This document shows, in pieces, positions 8,864-18,507 of a stretch of DNA of 55,159 nucleotides. The translations under genes and the position numbers were made by a program. Below the pieces are notes generated by a model that did not search any database, was not told the DNA's origin, and saw only the letters and a list, made by a program, of their open reading frames with translations. Position 1 is the first letter of the stretch; each line of letters begins with the position of its first letter. This DNA comes from Clostridia bacterium (GTDB taxonomy: Bacteria > Bacillota > Clostridia > Christensenellales > CAG-138), in NCBI GenBank assembly GCA_017428025.1, contig JAFRRO010000086.1:1-55159 (forward strand), read 5' to 3'.

Positions 8864-10675
8864 ATGGAATTATGTGCACGGAAAGACGTTCCGGCGGAAC
8901 AGACCTGGGATCTTTCGCTGATTTTTGCGGATGAGAAGCAGATGTGGGAAGCGCTCGAACGCGTGAAGAAAGAGGTCGCGAAGCTGGTCGAAACGTATGC
9001 GGGAAAACTGACGACCGCGGAACGGATCGTCGGGTGTCTCGACGACATGGAGAAGATCCTGCCGCAGATCGGCAACCTCTGGTCCTACACCGGACTGGCG
9101 GTGGAGGCGGACTATACGGACAACAAGCTGCGCGAGCGCGACGAGAAGATCGGCGACGAGATGACGCGCCTTTACCGGGATATGGCGTTTGTCGACAGCG
9201 AGATCCTGCTTGCGCCGAAAGAGGAGCTTGAAGCCGCGGTGAAGCTTGCGAAGGGCTGCCGCGTGTACCTCGAGGATCTGATCGCGAAGAAGGCGCACAT
9301 GCTCTCTCCGGAAACGGAAAAGGTGCTGACCGCGCTCGACCGGTCGTTCGGCGTGCCGTACGACGTGTACAATACACTGAAGCTTGCGGACATCGCCTTC
9401 GAGCCGTTTACGGTCGACGGAAAGGAGTATCCGCTCGGCTATTCGCTGTTCGAGGACGACTATGAATACGAATCGAACACCGCGGTGCGCCGCGCCGCGT
9501 TCCGCGGATTCTACGATACGCTGAAAAAGTACGAGAACACCACCGCGACCGCGTACAACGCCTGCGTCACGCAGGAAAAGGTGATGTCCGAACTGCGCGG
9601 ATACAAGGACGTGTTCGAATACCTGCTGTTCCCGCAAAAGGTGACGCGGGACCTGTACGACCGGCAGATCGACGTGATCACCGAGCGTCTCGCGCCGCAT
9701 ATGCGCCGCTACGCAAGGCTTCTGCAGAAGAAGCACGGGCTTGAGAAAATGACGTTTGCCGATCTGAAGATCGCGGTGGACCCGGAATACGATCCGCGCG
9801 TCACGATCAAGGAATCGCAGCGATATGTGCATGACGCGCTTTCGATCCTCGGCGGGGATTATACGGATATGGTCGACCGCGCGTACCGCGAGCGCTGGAT
9901 CGACTTTGCGAAGAACATCGGCAAGTCCACCGGCGGCTTCTGCTCGGGCATCTACCGGCAGAATTCGTTCATCCTGCTCAACTGGAACGACCGCATGTCG
10001 GACGTGTTCACCGTCGCGCACGAGCTCGGACACGCCGGACAGAGCATGTACGGCGACGCCGCGCAGTCCTATTATGACTGCGACCCGACCATGTACCTTG
10101 TCGAAGCGCCGTCCACGATGAACGAGCTGCTGCTTGCGAACTACCTGCTTGAGACGAACACGGACAAACGCTTCCGCCGCTGGGTGCTGTCCAGCCTGAT
10201 CTCGAACACGTATTATCACAACTTCGTCACGCATCTCCGGGAAGCGTGGTATCAGCGCGAGGTGTACAAGATCATCGATGCGGGCGGCAGCGTCAACGCG
10301 GATATTCTGAGCGACATCTTCCGCAGGAACCTCGAACTGTTCTGGGGCGATGCCGCGGAGATTCCGGAGGGCGCGGAACTGACCTGGATGCGTCAGCCGC
10401 ACTACTACATGGGGCTCTATCCGTATACCTACAGCGCGGGACTCACGGTTGCGACGCAGGCGATGCTCCGCATCCGCGCGGAGGGCGAACCCGCCGTTCG
10501 GGACTGGAAAGCGTTCCTTGCCGCGGGCGGCTCGAAGCCTCCGGTGGAGATGGCGAAGATCGCGGGCTTCGATATCACGACCGACGGTCCGCTGAACGCC
10601 ACGATCGACTACATCGGTTCGCTGATCGACGAGATCTGCAGACTGACCGAGGAGATCGACGGGATCCGCGTATAA
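8864..10675 (+). CDS. pepF: Oligoendopeptidase F
   Basis: This is a 603-aa M3-family zinc metallopeptidase that cleaves short peptides in the cytoplasm. The zinc motif HELGH is at 386-390 (VAHELGHAGQSM), followed by the family's downstream glutamate-bearing helix (LVEAPSTMNE). The N-terminal helical lobe begins with AEQTWDLSLIF, typical of PepF. The ATG at 8864 was chosen for its position after AGAGGAGC; longer frames would run into the upstream gene. It is followed by a terminator shared with rho. Confidence 0.95.
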   Translation: MELCARKDVPAEQTWDLSLIFADEKQMWEALERVKKEVAKLVETYAGKLTTAERIVGCLDDMEKILPQIGNLWSYTGLAVEADYTDNKLRERDEKIGDEMTRLYRDMAFVDSEILLAPKEELEAAVKLAKGCRVYLEDLIAKKAHMLSPETEKVLTALDRSFGVPYDVYNTLKLADIAFEPFTVDGKEYPLGYSLFEDDYEYESNTAVRRAAFRGFYDTLKKYENTTATAYNACVTQEKVMSELRGYKDVFEYLLFPQKVTRDLYDRQIDVITERLAPHMRRYARLLQKKHGLEKMTFADLKIAVDPEYDPRVTIKESQRYVHDALSILGGDYTDMVDRAYRERWIDFAKNIGKSTGGFCSGIYRQNSFILLNWNDRMSDVFTVAHELGHAGQSMYGDAAQSYYDCDPTMYLVEAPSTMNELLLANYLLETNTDKRFRRWVLSSLISNTYYHNFVTHLREAWYQREVYKIIDAGGSVNADILSDIFRRNLELFWGDAAEIPEGAELTWMRQPHYYMGLYPYTYSAGLTVATQAMLRIRAEGEPAVRDWKAFLAAGGSKPPVEMAKIAGFDITTDGPLNATIDYIGSLIDEICRLTEEIDGIRV

Positions 10676-10693
10676 CCGAACCGCAAAAGAAAG

Positions 10694-10714
10694 AGGGAGC
10701 CGTTTCGGCTCCCT
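10694..10714. terminator. Bidirectional terminator between pepF and rho
   Basis: A perfect 9-bp stem (AGGGAGCCG / CGGCTCCCT) with a TTT loop is followed by TTTGCTTT on the plus strand and by CTTTCTTTTG on the minus strand. It lies between the convergent pepF and rho genes, 6 nt from the rho stop codon. Confidence 0.85.
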
Positions 10715-10719
10715 TTGCT

Positions 10720-12372
<1,653 letters not shown>

Positions 12373-12454
12373 AAAATACCTCCGTGAGATTGGATTGAAA
12401 AGATGCGGGAAAACGCTTGAAAAAGAATATGGGAAATTCGATTTGCCGATTCCT

Positions 12455-12484
12455 ATTGTAAGGCGCGGCGGCGCCGCTTGTCAA
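12455..12484 (-). promoter_or_regulatory. rho promoter
   Basis: Minus-strand TTGACA (12479-12484) and TACAAT (12455-12460) are separated by 18 bp. They lie about 85 nt upstream of the GTG start and leave a moderately long rho leader. Confidence 0.5.
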
Positions 12485-12545
12485 GAGCTTGTGCAAAATT
12501 CGTGCCTGTTCGGGCGGATTCGACGCAAGAATTCCGGACGCCTCG

Positions 12546-12553
12546 CATACAAT
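12546..12553 (+). promoter_or_regulatory. yabP -10 element resembling sigma-E
   Basis: CATACAAT lies 23 nt before the yabP ATG and matches the -10 consensus of the sporulation sigma factor sigma-E, which controls yabP/yabQ in Bacillus. No clear -35 partner is seen at the usual spacing, so this is tentative. Confidence 0.35.
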
Positions 12554-12576
12554 GCGGCAAAGGCAGGAGGTAGCAT

Positions 12577-12861
12577 ATGGAACGGAAGAGTACGGAGCTT
12601 TCCGTGAACGCGTCGCACACCGTGCTGATCGAGGGACGGCGGCGTATGCGCATCACGGGCGTCGTTGAGGTGGAACGCTTTTTCGAGGACGAGATGACGG
12701 TGCAGACCGACGCCGGCGCGCTGACGGTCTGGGGCGAAGGGCTGAAGCTCGGCAAGCTGAATCCGGAGGACGGGCAGGTTCTTCTGGAGGGCGATATCCT
12801 GTCGATCGAGTACGAGCGACCGGAGCCGGAGCGCCGTTCGCTGTTCTTTCGCCGCAAATGA
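12577..12861 (+). CDS. yabP: Sporulation protein YabP
   Basis: The 94-aa protein matches YabP/YqfC-type sporulation proteins. It shows a predicted beta-rich fold with the core HTVLIEGRRRMRITGVVEVE and the ending LLEGDILSIEYER. In Bacillus, YabP is made in the mother cell. The ATG at 12577 has AGGAGG upstream. It overlaps yabQ by 4 nt (ATGA) and keeps the conserved order yabP-yabQ-divIC. Confidence 0.88.
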   Translation: MERKSTELSVNASHTVLIEGRRRMRITGVVEVERFFEDEMTVQTDAGALTVWGEGLKLGKLNPEDGQVLLEGDILSIEYERPEPERRSLFFRRK

Positions 12862-13160
12862 TCGACGTCACCGCGCAGCCGTGGGAAGCGCTGCTGCTGT
12901 TTCACGGCGGGGCGGTCACGGGGCTGTTGTATCTGCTGCTGCGCCTGATCCGCACGGGGAGGGGGCGGGCGATCACGCATCTAAGTGACACCGTTTTCGT
13001 GCTGACGGCGGGCGCGATCCTTGCGGGATACCTGTATCTTGCGAACGGTCTCACGGTGCGCGGGTTCCTTCTGATCGCATTCGCGCTCGGGTTTGCGGCG
13101 GCATATGTGCTGTTTTCGCCGCTTTTCGGGCGAATGTCACAAAAAATCCGCAAAAAATAG
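12858..13160 (+). CDS. yabQ: Spore cortex biosynthesis protein YabQ
   Basis: The 100-aa membrane protein has three predicted hydrophobic helices (about 10-30, 45-62, 67-88). It starts with the YabQ-type segment PWEALLLFHGGAVTGLLYLLLR, which begins at residue 8. YabQ is needed for spore cortex formation in Bacillus and sits in the forespore outer membrane. The start overlaps the yabP stop, so translation is probably coupled. The C-terminus is short and basic (SQKIRKK). Confidence 0.85.
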   Translation: MIDVTAQPWEALLLFHGGAVTGLLYLLLRLIRTGRGRAITHLSDTVFVLTAGAILAGYLYLANGLTVRGFLLIAFALGFAAAYVLFSPLFGRMSQKIRKK

Positions 13161-13184
13161 GTTCCGTTTTTGCATGTTTTCTGC

Positions 13185-13196
13185 TATACTGTCAGC
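13185..13196 (+). promoter_or_regulatory. Extended -10 promoter giving a possibly leaderless divIC mRNA
   Basis: TGCTATACT (hexamer 13185-13190) ends exactly six bases before the ATG at 13197, so the expected first transcribed base is the A of the start codon. No Shine-Dalgarno is visible. The -35 region is poor, which is usual for extended -10 promoters. Confidence 0.45.
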
Positions 13197-13517
13197 ATGG
13201 AACAAATGCCGAAGCGGAGAATCCGCACCATTCATTTCCGATTGATCCACTTTATCCTCGTGCTGATCACGTGCGTGGTTGTGCTGCTTGCGGTCCTGAT
13301 CCCGCAGCGGCTGCGCATCAAATCCGCGCGCGAGGAATACGATAACCGCGTCGAAATTCTGAATCAGACCAAGCGCACCTACTCGCAGGAGCGCACCAAT
13401 CTCGAATACATGCGCACCGACGAATACAAGGTCCAGCAGGGCATGAGCAAGTACGGCTGGCACTATCCGGCGGACACGATCATCGCGGACGACAGCAGCG
13501 TCCCGAACGGCGAATGA
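13197..13517 (+). CDS. divIC: Septum formation initiator DivIC/FtsB family
   Basis: The 106-aa bitopic division protein has a short basic cytoplasmic N-terminus and one transmembrane helix (about 18-39). A coiled-coil follows (AREEYDNRVEILNQTKRTYS, about 47-66), then the tail EYKVQQGMSKYGWHYPADT that contacts partner division proteins. Its place after yabPQ is the same as divIC in Bacillus. The ATG at 13197 lacks a ribosome binding site and sits directly after a -10 element. The next ATG (13206) is an alternative. The stop overlaps the next start by 4 nt. Confidence 0.85.
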   Translation: MEQMPKRRIRTIHFRLIHFILVLITCVVVLLAVLIPQRLRIKSAREEYDNRVEILNQTKRTYSQERTNLEYMRTDEYKVQQGMSKYGWHYPADTIIADDSSVPNGE

Positions 13518-14389
13518 AGCCGCAGTTCGCCGTCATCGACATCGGCAGCAATTCCGTTCGGCTGATGTTGGGTGTATGGGAGAACGGACGCGCGAGGGCG
13601 CTTTCGAAAGCGCTCAAATCGACGCGCCTTGCAAAAGGGATCGATCTTACCGGCGTATTGCAGGCGGATCGCATGGCGGACACCGCGGCGGCGATCGCAG
13701 CGTTTCGAGCGCAGGCGGACGGATGCGGGATTCCCGTGCTCGCCTATGCGACCAGCGCCGTGCGCGACGCGAAAAACCGCGACGTTTTCCTTGCGACGGT
13801 GAAGGAGCAGACCGGCACGGACGTGCTTGTGCTCTCCGGCGAGGAGGAAGGCGGCTATGCGTTCTCGGCGGTGACCGGCGGGGAAGGGACCGTGTTCGAC
13901 ATCGGCGGCGGCAGCTTTCAGGTCGTGACAAAGGACCGTGCCGTCAGCTTCCCGTGCGGGTGCGTACGCGCAAAGACCGTGTGCGACGCGCAGGATCCGG
14001 AAACGCTCGAACGCGGGCTGTTTTCGTGGATCGACGGCATCGCGTATCTGCCGCAGACCGTTCCGCAGCCGGTGTACGGCGTCGGCGGCACGATCACATC
14101 GATCGGCGCGCTGCTCGCGGGACAGACCGCATACGACGGACGGGCGCTTGCGGAGATCACGCTGCCGCGGCTGGACAGGCTGCTTGCGGAGCTGTCCGCC
14201 GTTTCCGAAGCGGAGCGGCTTTTGCATCCGCTTCTCACCGAAAAGCGCGGCGACATCATCCTGCAGGGCATGACGATCCTCCGGTACATCATGGTGCGCA
14301 CGCATACCGCGCGCGTCATTCCGTCCGATCGCGACGGGATGGAGGGCATCGCAGAAGCGCTGCTGATCGGAAAACGAACCGAGTTTTGA
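13514..14389 (+). CDS. Ppx/GppA-family exopolyphosphatase / pppGpp phosphohydrolase
   Basis: The 291-aa protein has the ASKHA-fold features of the family: an N-terminal phosphate loop (VIDIGSNSVRLML, residues 7-19), the central EEEGGYAFSAV, and the second loop TVFDIGGGSFQVV near 117-129. Family members remove phosphate from polyphosphate or from pppGpp, and sequence alone does not decide which. It is the short form, lacking the C-terminal HD-like domain of long Ppx proteins. The start overlaps the divIC stop by 4 nt, so it is translationally linked to the divIC cluster. Confidence 0.88.
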   Translation: MKPQFAVIDIGSNSVRLMLGVWENGRARALSKALKSTRLAKGIDLTGVLQADRMADTAAAIAAFRAQADGCGIPVLAYATSAVRDAKNRDVFLATVKEQTGTDVLVLSGEEEGGYAFSAVTGGEGTVFDIGGGSFQVVTKDRAVSFPCGCVRAKTVCDAQDPETLERGLFSWIDGIAYLPQTVPQPVYGVGGTITSIGALLAGQTAYDGRALAEITLPRLDRLLAELSAVSEAERLLHPLLTEKRGDIILQGMTILRYIMVRTHTARVIPSDRDGMEGIAEALLIGKRTEF

Positions 14390-14410
14390 GCCGAAACGGA
14401 GGCGAAACCA

Positions 14411-14707
14411 ATGGAACGCAAAGAAAAAAACTGGAGAATCGCGGAGTACATCTTCGGCGGGATCGGCGCGGCGCTGCTGCTCACGATCCTGATTCTGAAG
14501 GTGCTGAAATGCGACGTCATGCTGTGGACGCTGCCGCTCGTCGCTGCGGTGATTCTGTTTCTGATCGCGGACGACCGTGCACGGAGCCTCAAGCGCAAAC
14601 GTCTCAAGGAGGAGGCGAAGGCGGACGCCGACGCGCCGACCGAACCGGAACCGACGCTTCCGAACGAAGCGTTTGTATTCGACGAAACGGAACGGAAAGA
14701 GCCGTGA
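14411..14707 (+). CDS. Small membrane protein of unknown function
   Basis: The 98-aa protein has two predicted transmembrane helices (about 13-31 and 37-56) and a charged, acidic, probably disordered cytoplasmic tail (residues 60-98) with many Lys then Glu/Pro. CGGAGGCG upstream supports the ATG at 14411. The stop codon overlaps the GTG start of rlmA. No family is recognised; the position in the yabPQ-divIC-ppx run hints at an envelope role but does not prove one. Confidence 0.7.
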   Translation: MERKEKNWRIAEYIFGGIGAALLLTILILKVLKCDVMLWTLPLVAAVILFLIADDRARSLKRKRLKEEAKADADAPTEPEPTLPNEAFVFDETERKEP

Positions 14708-15492
14708 GCGCCGCGAAGTTTTTCGAGCATATCGATCTGTTGCGCTGTCCCGTGTGCGGGACGGCGTTTTCGCGCGCGGCGCAGTCGCTGGTCTGCGAAA
14801 ACGGGCACACGTTCGATCCCTCGCGCAAGGGCTATGTGCATTTTCTGCCGAACGCCAAACCGTCGAAGTACGACGCGGCGCTGTTCGAAGCGCGCCGCCG
14901 CATTCTTGAAGCGGGCTTCTATGACGGCGTGATCCGCGCGATCTCCGCCGCGATTCCGTCCGACGCCGACGTGCTGCTGGACGCGGGCTGCGGCGACGGC
15001 ACGTTCACCAAGGCGCTCGGGCGGGGCGTGACGATCGGGATCGACAACGCAAAGGACGCGATCGCGCTTGCCGCGCGCGGCGGCAATTCGATCCTGTGGA
15101 CGGTGGGGGACCTTACGCGGATGCCGGTTGCGGACGCGTCGGTCGACGTCATACTCAATCTCTTTTCGCCCGCGCATTACGGCGAGTTCCGCCGCGTCTT
15201 GAAGCCGGACGGCAGGCTTTTGAAGCTTGTTCCGCAGTCGGACTATCTCAAGGAGATCCGCGCGCTGTTGGGCGAGCGCGATTATTCGAACGAGGCGGTC
15301 GTTTCGCATCTTTGCGAGCGGTTTCGTCTGCTTGATCGTGTGCGCATCACGGAATCGTTCGATCTTGACGAACGGCAGGCGGCGGACTTCCTTGCCATGA
15401 CGCCGCTGACCTTCGACGTCGCGCCGGACCGGCTCGACGCGTCGCAGCTCACGCATATCACAATCGACGTCGAGCTTTTGATCGCACAATAA
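14704..15492 (+). CDS. rlmA: 23S rRNA (guanine-N1)-methyltransferase, RlmA family
   Basis: The 262-aa protein has an N-terminal zinc finger (CPVCGTAF near 15-22, then CENGHTFD near 34-41), the RlmA hallmark. The motif SRKGYVHFLP and a Rossmann SAM-binding domain with LLDAGCGDGTFTKAL follow. RlmA enzymes methylate G745 or G748 in 23S rRNA helix 35; in Gram-positives the latter is usual and relates to macrolide/tylosin resistance. The start is GTG at 14704, overlapping the previous stop (GTGA), with GGAAAGAG upstream. A hairpin with a T-run follows. Confidence 0.9.
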   Translation: MSAAKFFEHIDLLRCPVCGTAFSRAAQSLVCENGHTFDPSRKGYVHFLPNAKPSKYDAALFEARRRILEAGFYDGVIRAISAAIPSDADVLLDAGCGDGTFTKALGRGVTIGIDNAKDAIALAARGGNSILWTVGDLTRMPVADASVDVILNLFSPAHYGEFRRVLKPDGRLLKLVPQSDYLKEIRALLGERDYSNEAVVSHLCERFRLLDRVRITESFDLDERQAADFLAMTPLTFDVAPDRLDASQLTHITIDVELLIAQ

Positions 15493-15496
15493 AAAA

Positions 15497-15513
15497 GAGC
15501 CGGAGACCGGCTC
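15497..15513 (-). terminator. Terminator for the LytTR operon
   Basis: A 7-bp GC-rich stem (GAGCCGG / CCGGCTC) with a 3-nt loop is followed on the minus strand by a run of six T. It ends the minus-strand operon coming from 18398. Confidence 0.75.
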
Positions 15514-15540
15514 AATTCCTTTCGCTAATTCTGGATACAG

Positions 15541-15565
15541 CGCAATCATCGGGATTGCGTTTTTC
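15541..15565 (+). terminator. Terminator downstream of rlmA
   Basis: The stem CGCAATC / GATTGCG (15541-15547, 15553-15559) is followed on the plus strand by TTTTTCTTTTT. It overlaps the last codons of the convergent minus-strand gene. Confidence 0.7.
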
Positions 15566-16154
15566 TTTTTGCGGAAATCACTCTGCCTAAACACATCGCC
15601 ATCACCGTAATCGAATTAAAAACGATCACGAAGATTTTGCTATCCTGCGGAACGATTGTCAATACATATGCATAGAGAACGGACAGTGCGGTGCCGAGCA
15701 CGAGATTCGGCACGCGCAGTCCCGGCATATACCGGTTTACCAGTTCCATATCGCCGGCAAGAAAAACGGAGCCGACGAACAGATACGATACCATTTCGCC
15801 GATGTGCAGCGTCATGAACAGCCACAATGCCGTTTGCAGATAGACATTGACACTTCCGAAGGCAAAGATCAACGCGCCCGAAACGAGAGCAAATACGGCG
15901 TTTGCAATGATGCCTCCATATGCAAGCAGCACATACTGAATCGGCTGCAGCGTGTTCCAGACTGTTTCATCCGGCGCGCCGGGCGTTGAGAAGAACAGAT
16001 AGGGCTTCACCTGCACGTTCCACCAATCCCGCTTCAGACGGTATTTGCGATACCAAACAGCATGTCCGATTTCGTGCAGCCAGACAACCGCGTAAAGAAC
16101 CGCATACCCGATCACGAAATACAAAGCGAATTGCATATCCAAGCGCACCGGCAC
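15546..16154 (-). CDS. Membrane zinc metallopeptidase-like protein (M50-type motif)
   Basis: The 202-aa protein is hydrophobic, with about five predicted membrane segments. The first contains HEIGH (residues 27-31, VVWLHEIGHAVWY), the zinc motif of M50 intramembrane or DUF3267-like proteases. Asp135 in FLAGDMEL could be the third ligand. The start is uncertain: GTG at 16154 gives 202 aa, ATG at 16136 gives 196, and neither has a strong ribosome binding site. It is the last gene of the hydrolase-LytTR-DUF3021 run, 10 nt after the DUF3021 stop. Base composition is somewhat less GC-rich than its neighbours. Substrate unknown. Confidence 0.7.
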   Translation of the reverse strand: MPVRLDMQFALYFVIGYAVLYAVVWLHEIGHAVWYRKYRLKRDWWNVQVKPYLFFSTPGAPDETVWNTLQPIQYVLLAYGGIIANAVFALVSGALIFAFGSVNVYLQTALWLFMTLHIGEMVSYLFVGSVFLAGDMELVNRYMPGLRVPNLVLGTALSVLYAYVLTIVPQDSKIFVIVFNSITVMAMCLGRVISAKRKTQSR

Positions 16155-16164
16155 GCAGACCGGC

Positions 16165-16623
16165 TCAATCTGTTTCGTTCCGTTCCGCGTTTTGCTGCAA
16201 TTGATGCAGCTGCGCGGTCATTTTTTTGGATTCGGAGACCTGCCCGAGCCACAGGAAGAGCACGGCAAGCACATAGATAAGCAGCACCGCGCCGCCGATC
16301 AGAAGCAGCACCGCGGGACGGCTCGAGTCGATCGCGTCGCTCGTGAAAGCGATCAGCATCATCACGCCCTCGATCAGCACCAGCTGGATCGCGTGGCGGA
16401 CCAGCATCTGTTTTGCGGTGAGCTTTTTGCGCGAGTAGGTCACGACCGTCGGCAGGATGCACAGCCCTGCCATGTACAGCGGACTCAAAAGATCGATATA
16501 GCGAATGTGCAGCGACTTGCCCGGCGCGGCGATCGTGCCGATGATTGCCTGCGCGATCAGGATCATCACGGACAGGATGAAAAACAGCTTGACGCGCTTT
16601 TCAATAAACTCCTTGAGGCTCAT
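16165..16623 (-). CDS. DUF3021 family membrane protein
   Basis: The 152-aa protein has four predicted transmembrane helices (about 12-30, 45-60, 75-93, 103-125) and a polar coiled C-terminal tail (MTAQLHQLQQNAERNE). It matches DUF3021 in layout, and the context is diagnostic: DUF3021 genes typically follow a LytTR regulator and overlap it, as here by 4 nt. In such pairs the membrane protein is thought to restrain or sense for the regulator; that is known only in a few related systems. Confidence 0.82.
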   Translation of the reverse strand: MSLKEFIEKRVKLFFILSVMILIAQAIIGTIAAPGKSLHIRYIDLLSPLYMAGLCILPTVVTYSRKKLTAKQMLVRHAIQLVLIEGVMMLIAFTSDAIDSSRPAVLLLIGGAVLLIYVLAVLFLWLGQVSESKKMTAQLHQLQQNAERNETD

Positions 16624-17069
16624 GCTCCGAAATCTCCTTTCAGCGCCCGCTTCAACGCGGGTACATATTTTCTCGTGATGATGACCTGCTCGCCGGAGCG
16701 CAGCACCGCCGAAAAGCGTCCGTTCAGCGCAGGCTTGATCGCTTCGACCTTCATTAGGTTCAGAAGCATCGACTTCGAGACGCGCAGGAAGTATTTCTCC
16801 TGCAGCATCGATTCGAATTCGTAGATCTTCTGCTTCGTCTCATACACCTTGTCCTTGGTGTACAGAAACACCTTGTTGTCGACCGATTCGATGTAAAAGA
16901 TATCGGTCACCGGCACCTCGTACTGCCGGTCGTCGAGCGTGCCGGTCAGCTGCCCTCTGCGGGATTTCACGAACGCGACGATCTCGCGCACTTCGTCGCT
17001 CAGCGCGTGGCAAAAGATTTCCACCCGCTCGGGTTCGCCGCGTTCGATTTTGGTCACTTTCGTTTGCAC
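16620..17069 (-). CDS. LytTR-family DNA-binding regulator
   Basis: The 149-aa protein has a short N-terminal segment (1-50) and a C-terminal LytTR domain. Motifs are IFYIESVDNKVFLYT (57-71), FLRVSKSMLLNL (93-104) and VIITRKYVPALKRAL near 128-142. There is no receiver domain, so this is the stand-alone class that pairs with DUF3021 rather than a classical response regulator. It lies 3 nt after the membrane hydrolase and overlaps DUF3021. It probably binds direct-repeat sites of the ACAGTT type; none was confidently found at its own promoter. Confidence 0.9.
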   Translation of the reverse strand: MQTKVTKIERGEPERVEIFCHALSDEVREIVAFVKSRRGQLTGTLDDRQYEVPVTDIFYIESVDNKVFLYTKDKVYETKQKIYEFESMLQEKYFLRVSKSMLLNLMKVEAIKPALNGRFSAVLRSGEQVIITRKYVPALKRALKGDFGA

Positions 17070-17072
17070 GGT

Positions 17073-18398
17073 TCAGTAGTCGGTGCGCAGATCGAGCGCG
17101 CCGGTTCCTTTCAAATAATAGTCGAACCAGTTCAACACAAGCCCGTTGACGTGCGTCATGAACGCCTTATGATCGATGTTCGCCGAGCCGAGCATGGAGC
17201 TGAGGAAGGGGGAGAACAGGGGCAGATCGGTGAAGTCCATGTGTCCGACGCCGAAAAACTCCAGCTTTTTGCCTTCGACGGCATGATCGATGATGCAGTC
17301 GTTGACCGGTTCCTCTCTACTATAATCCGGATAGCCGCGCAAATCAAGTACCGGAACGGGATACGGCTCCTCCGTGCAGAGAAATTGGTCGTTTTCGACG
17401 CCGGTGAATTCGCCGAGCATCGTGCCGTCCAGCACGATCACCGCGCCGACGTCGCTGCGCGTTCTGCCGATGATCTCCGCAGTCGCGCCGCCCATCGAGT
17501 GTCCGATGAGCCCGATGCGTGCGGTGTCGGTTTTTTCGAGGACGGAGAGGATCTCCGCGCTCTGTTCGGTATGCCATGCGCCGTTCAGCGCGTTGTCGGC
17601 TTTCGCCGCCTCGATCGTGTCAAGCACAAAGTTCATATCGTCCGTACGCAGCTGCATCCAGTCGCGGGTGATCGCAAACACGTCCTCCGCGCTTCTGACG
17701 CCGTTCTGTACGTCCACCGCAGTGTTCAGAAATTCGCCGTCGACAAGAACCAGACTGCCGTTTGTGTCCTTCGAGAAGAATGCGTGGTGCGGATGGTCGA
17801 GCGCCGCGACCACATAGCCGTTGCTCGCAAGCTCGGCGTAGGTCGAGTAGTTGCTCTGGTAGTAGCCGAACGCGCCGTGCGAGAACACGATCAGCGGGAA
17901 GCTGCCGTCCGCGTCGGGATAGTAGAAGTGCACGGGCACTTCGCGATCGGAACCGTCGGTTTCGAACGCATCGACGCGGCTTTCGTCCGCGAGGATCGCG
18001 GAAGCTTCTTTGATCCCGTATGCGCCGGTGGTATTGAGACCGTTGTAGTTTGCAAACAGGAACGCCGGCATGAGCGCGGGGAGGACGAGGAGTACGGACA
18101 GGATCGCGCTTGCGATCACCTTGCCCTTTTTGACGTCGCCGGTCGCTTTTTTGCGCTTGATGAGCCATGCGAGTCCCGCAATCAAAAGCAGGACGCCGAG
18201 CAGGATCAGCGTGCCGGTGAAGCGCCATTTGAGATACGTGAACGGCAGCAGCACGACGCCGAGCAGCAGAACGAATTCGATCGCGCGTGCAAACGCACGG
18301 TTGCGGAGCCACATCGCTTTTTCGCGCTGCTTTTTGAGCGTCAGCACGAGGAGCGCGGTTTCGATCAGCACGAAGAGGATCACATAGAAGATTGTCAT
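17073..18398 (-). CDS. Membrane-anchored alpha/beta hydrolase (PAF-acetylhydrolase-like)
   Basis: The 441-aa protein starts with four hydrophobic helices (about residues 3-20, 36-54, 60-82, 93-115), then an extracellular alpha/beta hydrolase domain (about 130-441). The catalytic features are FSHGAFG (oxyanion region), the nucleophile elbow GHSMGGA with Ser near residue 300, and a late GVGHMDF that could supply the histidine. The domain most resembles platelet-activating-factor acetylhydrolase or lipase-type enzymes. A strong promoter lies upstream. As first gene of the LytTR/DUF3021 operon it may be the effector the regulator controls, or a lipid-acting enzyme in envelope stress; both are inference. 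Confidence 0.8.
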   Translation of the reverse strand: MTIFYVILFVLIETALLVLTLKKQREKAMWLRNRAFARAIEFVLLLGVVLLPFTYLKWRFTGTLILLGVLLLIAGLAWLIKRKKATGDVKKGKVIASAILSVLLVLPALMPAFLFANYNGLNTTGAYGIKEASAILADESRVDAFETDGSDREVPVHFYYPDADGSFPLIVFSHGAFGYYQSNYSTYAELASNGYVVAALDHPHHAFFSKDTNGSLVLVDGEFLNTAVDVQNGVRSAEDVFAITRDWMQLRTDDMNFVLDTIEAAKADNALNGAWHTEQSAEILSVLEKTDTARIGLIGHSMGGATAEIIGRTRSDVGAVIVLDGTMLGEFTGVENDQFLCTEEPYPVPVLDLRGYPDYSREEPVNDCIIDHAVEGKKLEFFGVGHMDFTDLPLFSPFLSSMLGSANIDHKAFMTHVNGLVLNWFDYYLKGTGALDLRTDY

Positions 18399-18428
18399 AA
18401 AAATACCCGCCTTTTTGTTGATGAGGCG

Positions 18429-18457
18429 AGTATAGGCGACGGATTCTGTTTTGACAA
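18429..18457 (-). promoter_or_regulatory. Promoter of the hydrolase-LytTR operon
   Basis: Minus-strand TTGTCA (18452-18457) and TATACT (18429-18434) are separated by exactly 17 bp, about 30 nt upstream of the start codon. Confidence 0.6.
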
Positions 18458-18507
18458 GCGATCGCGCGGCAAGATGCAGAAATCGGATGCAAGATGCACA
18501 AAACTGC

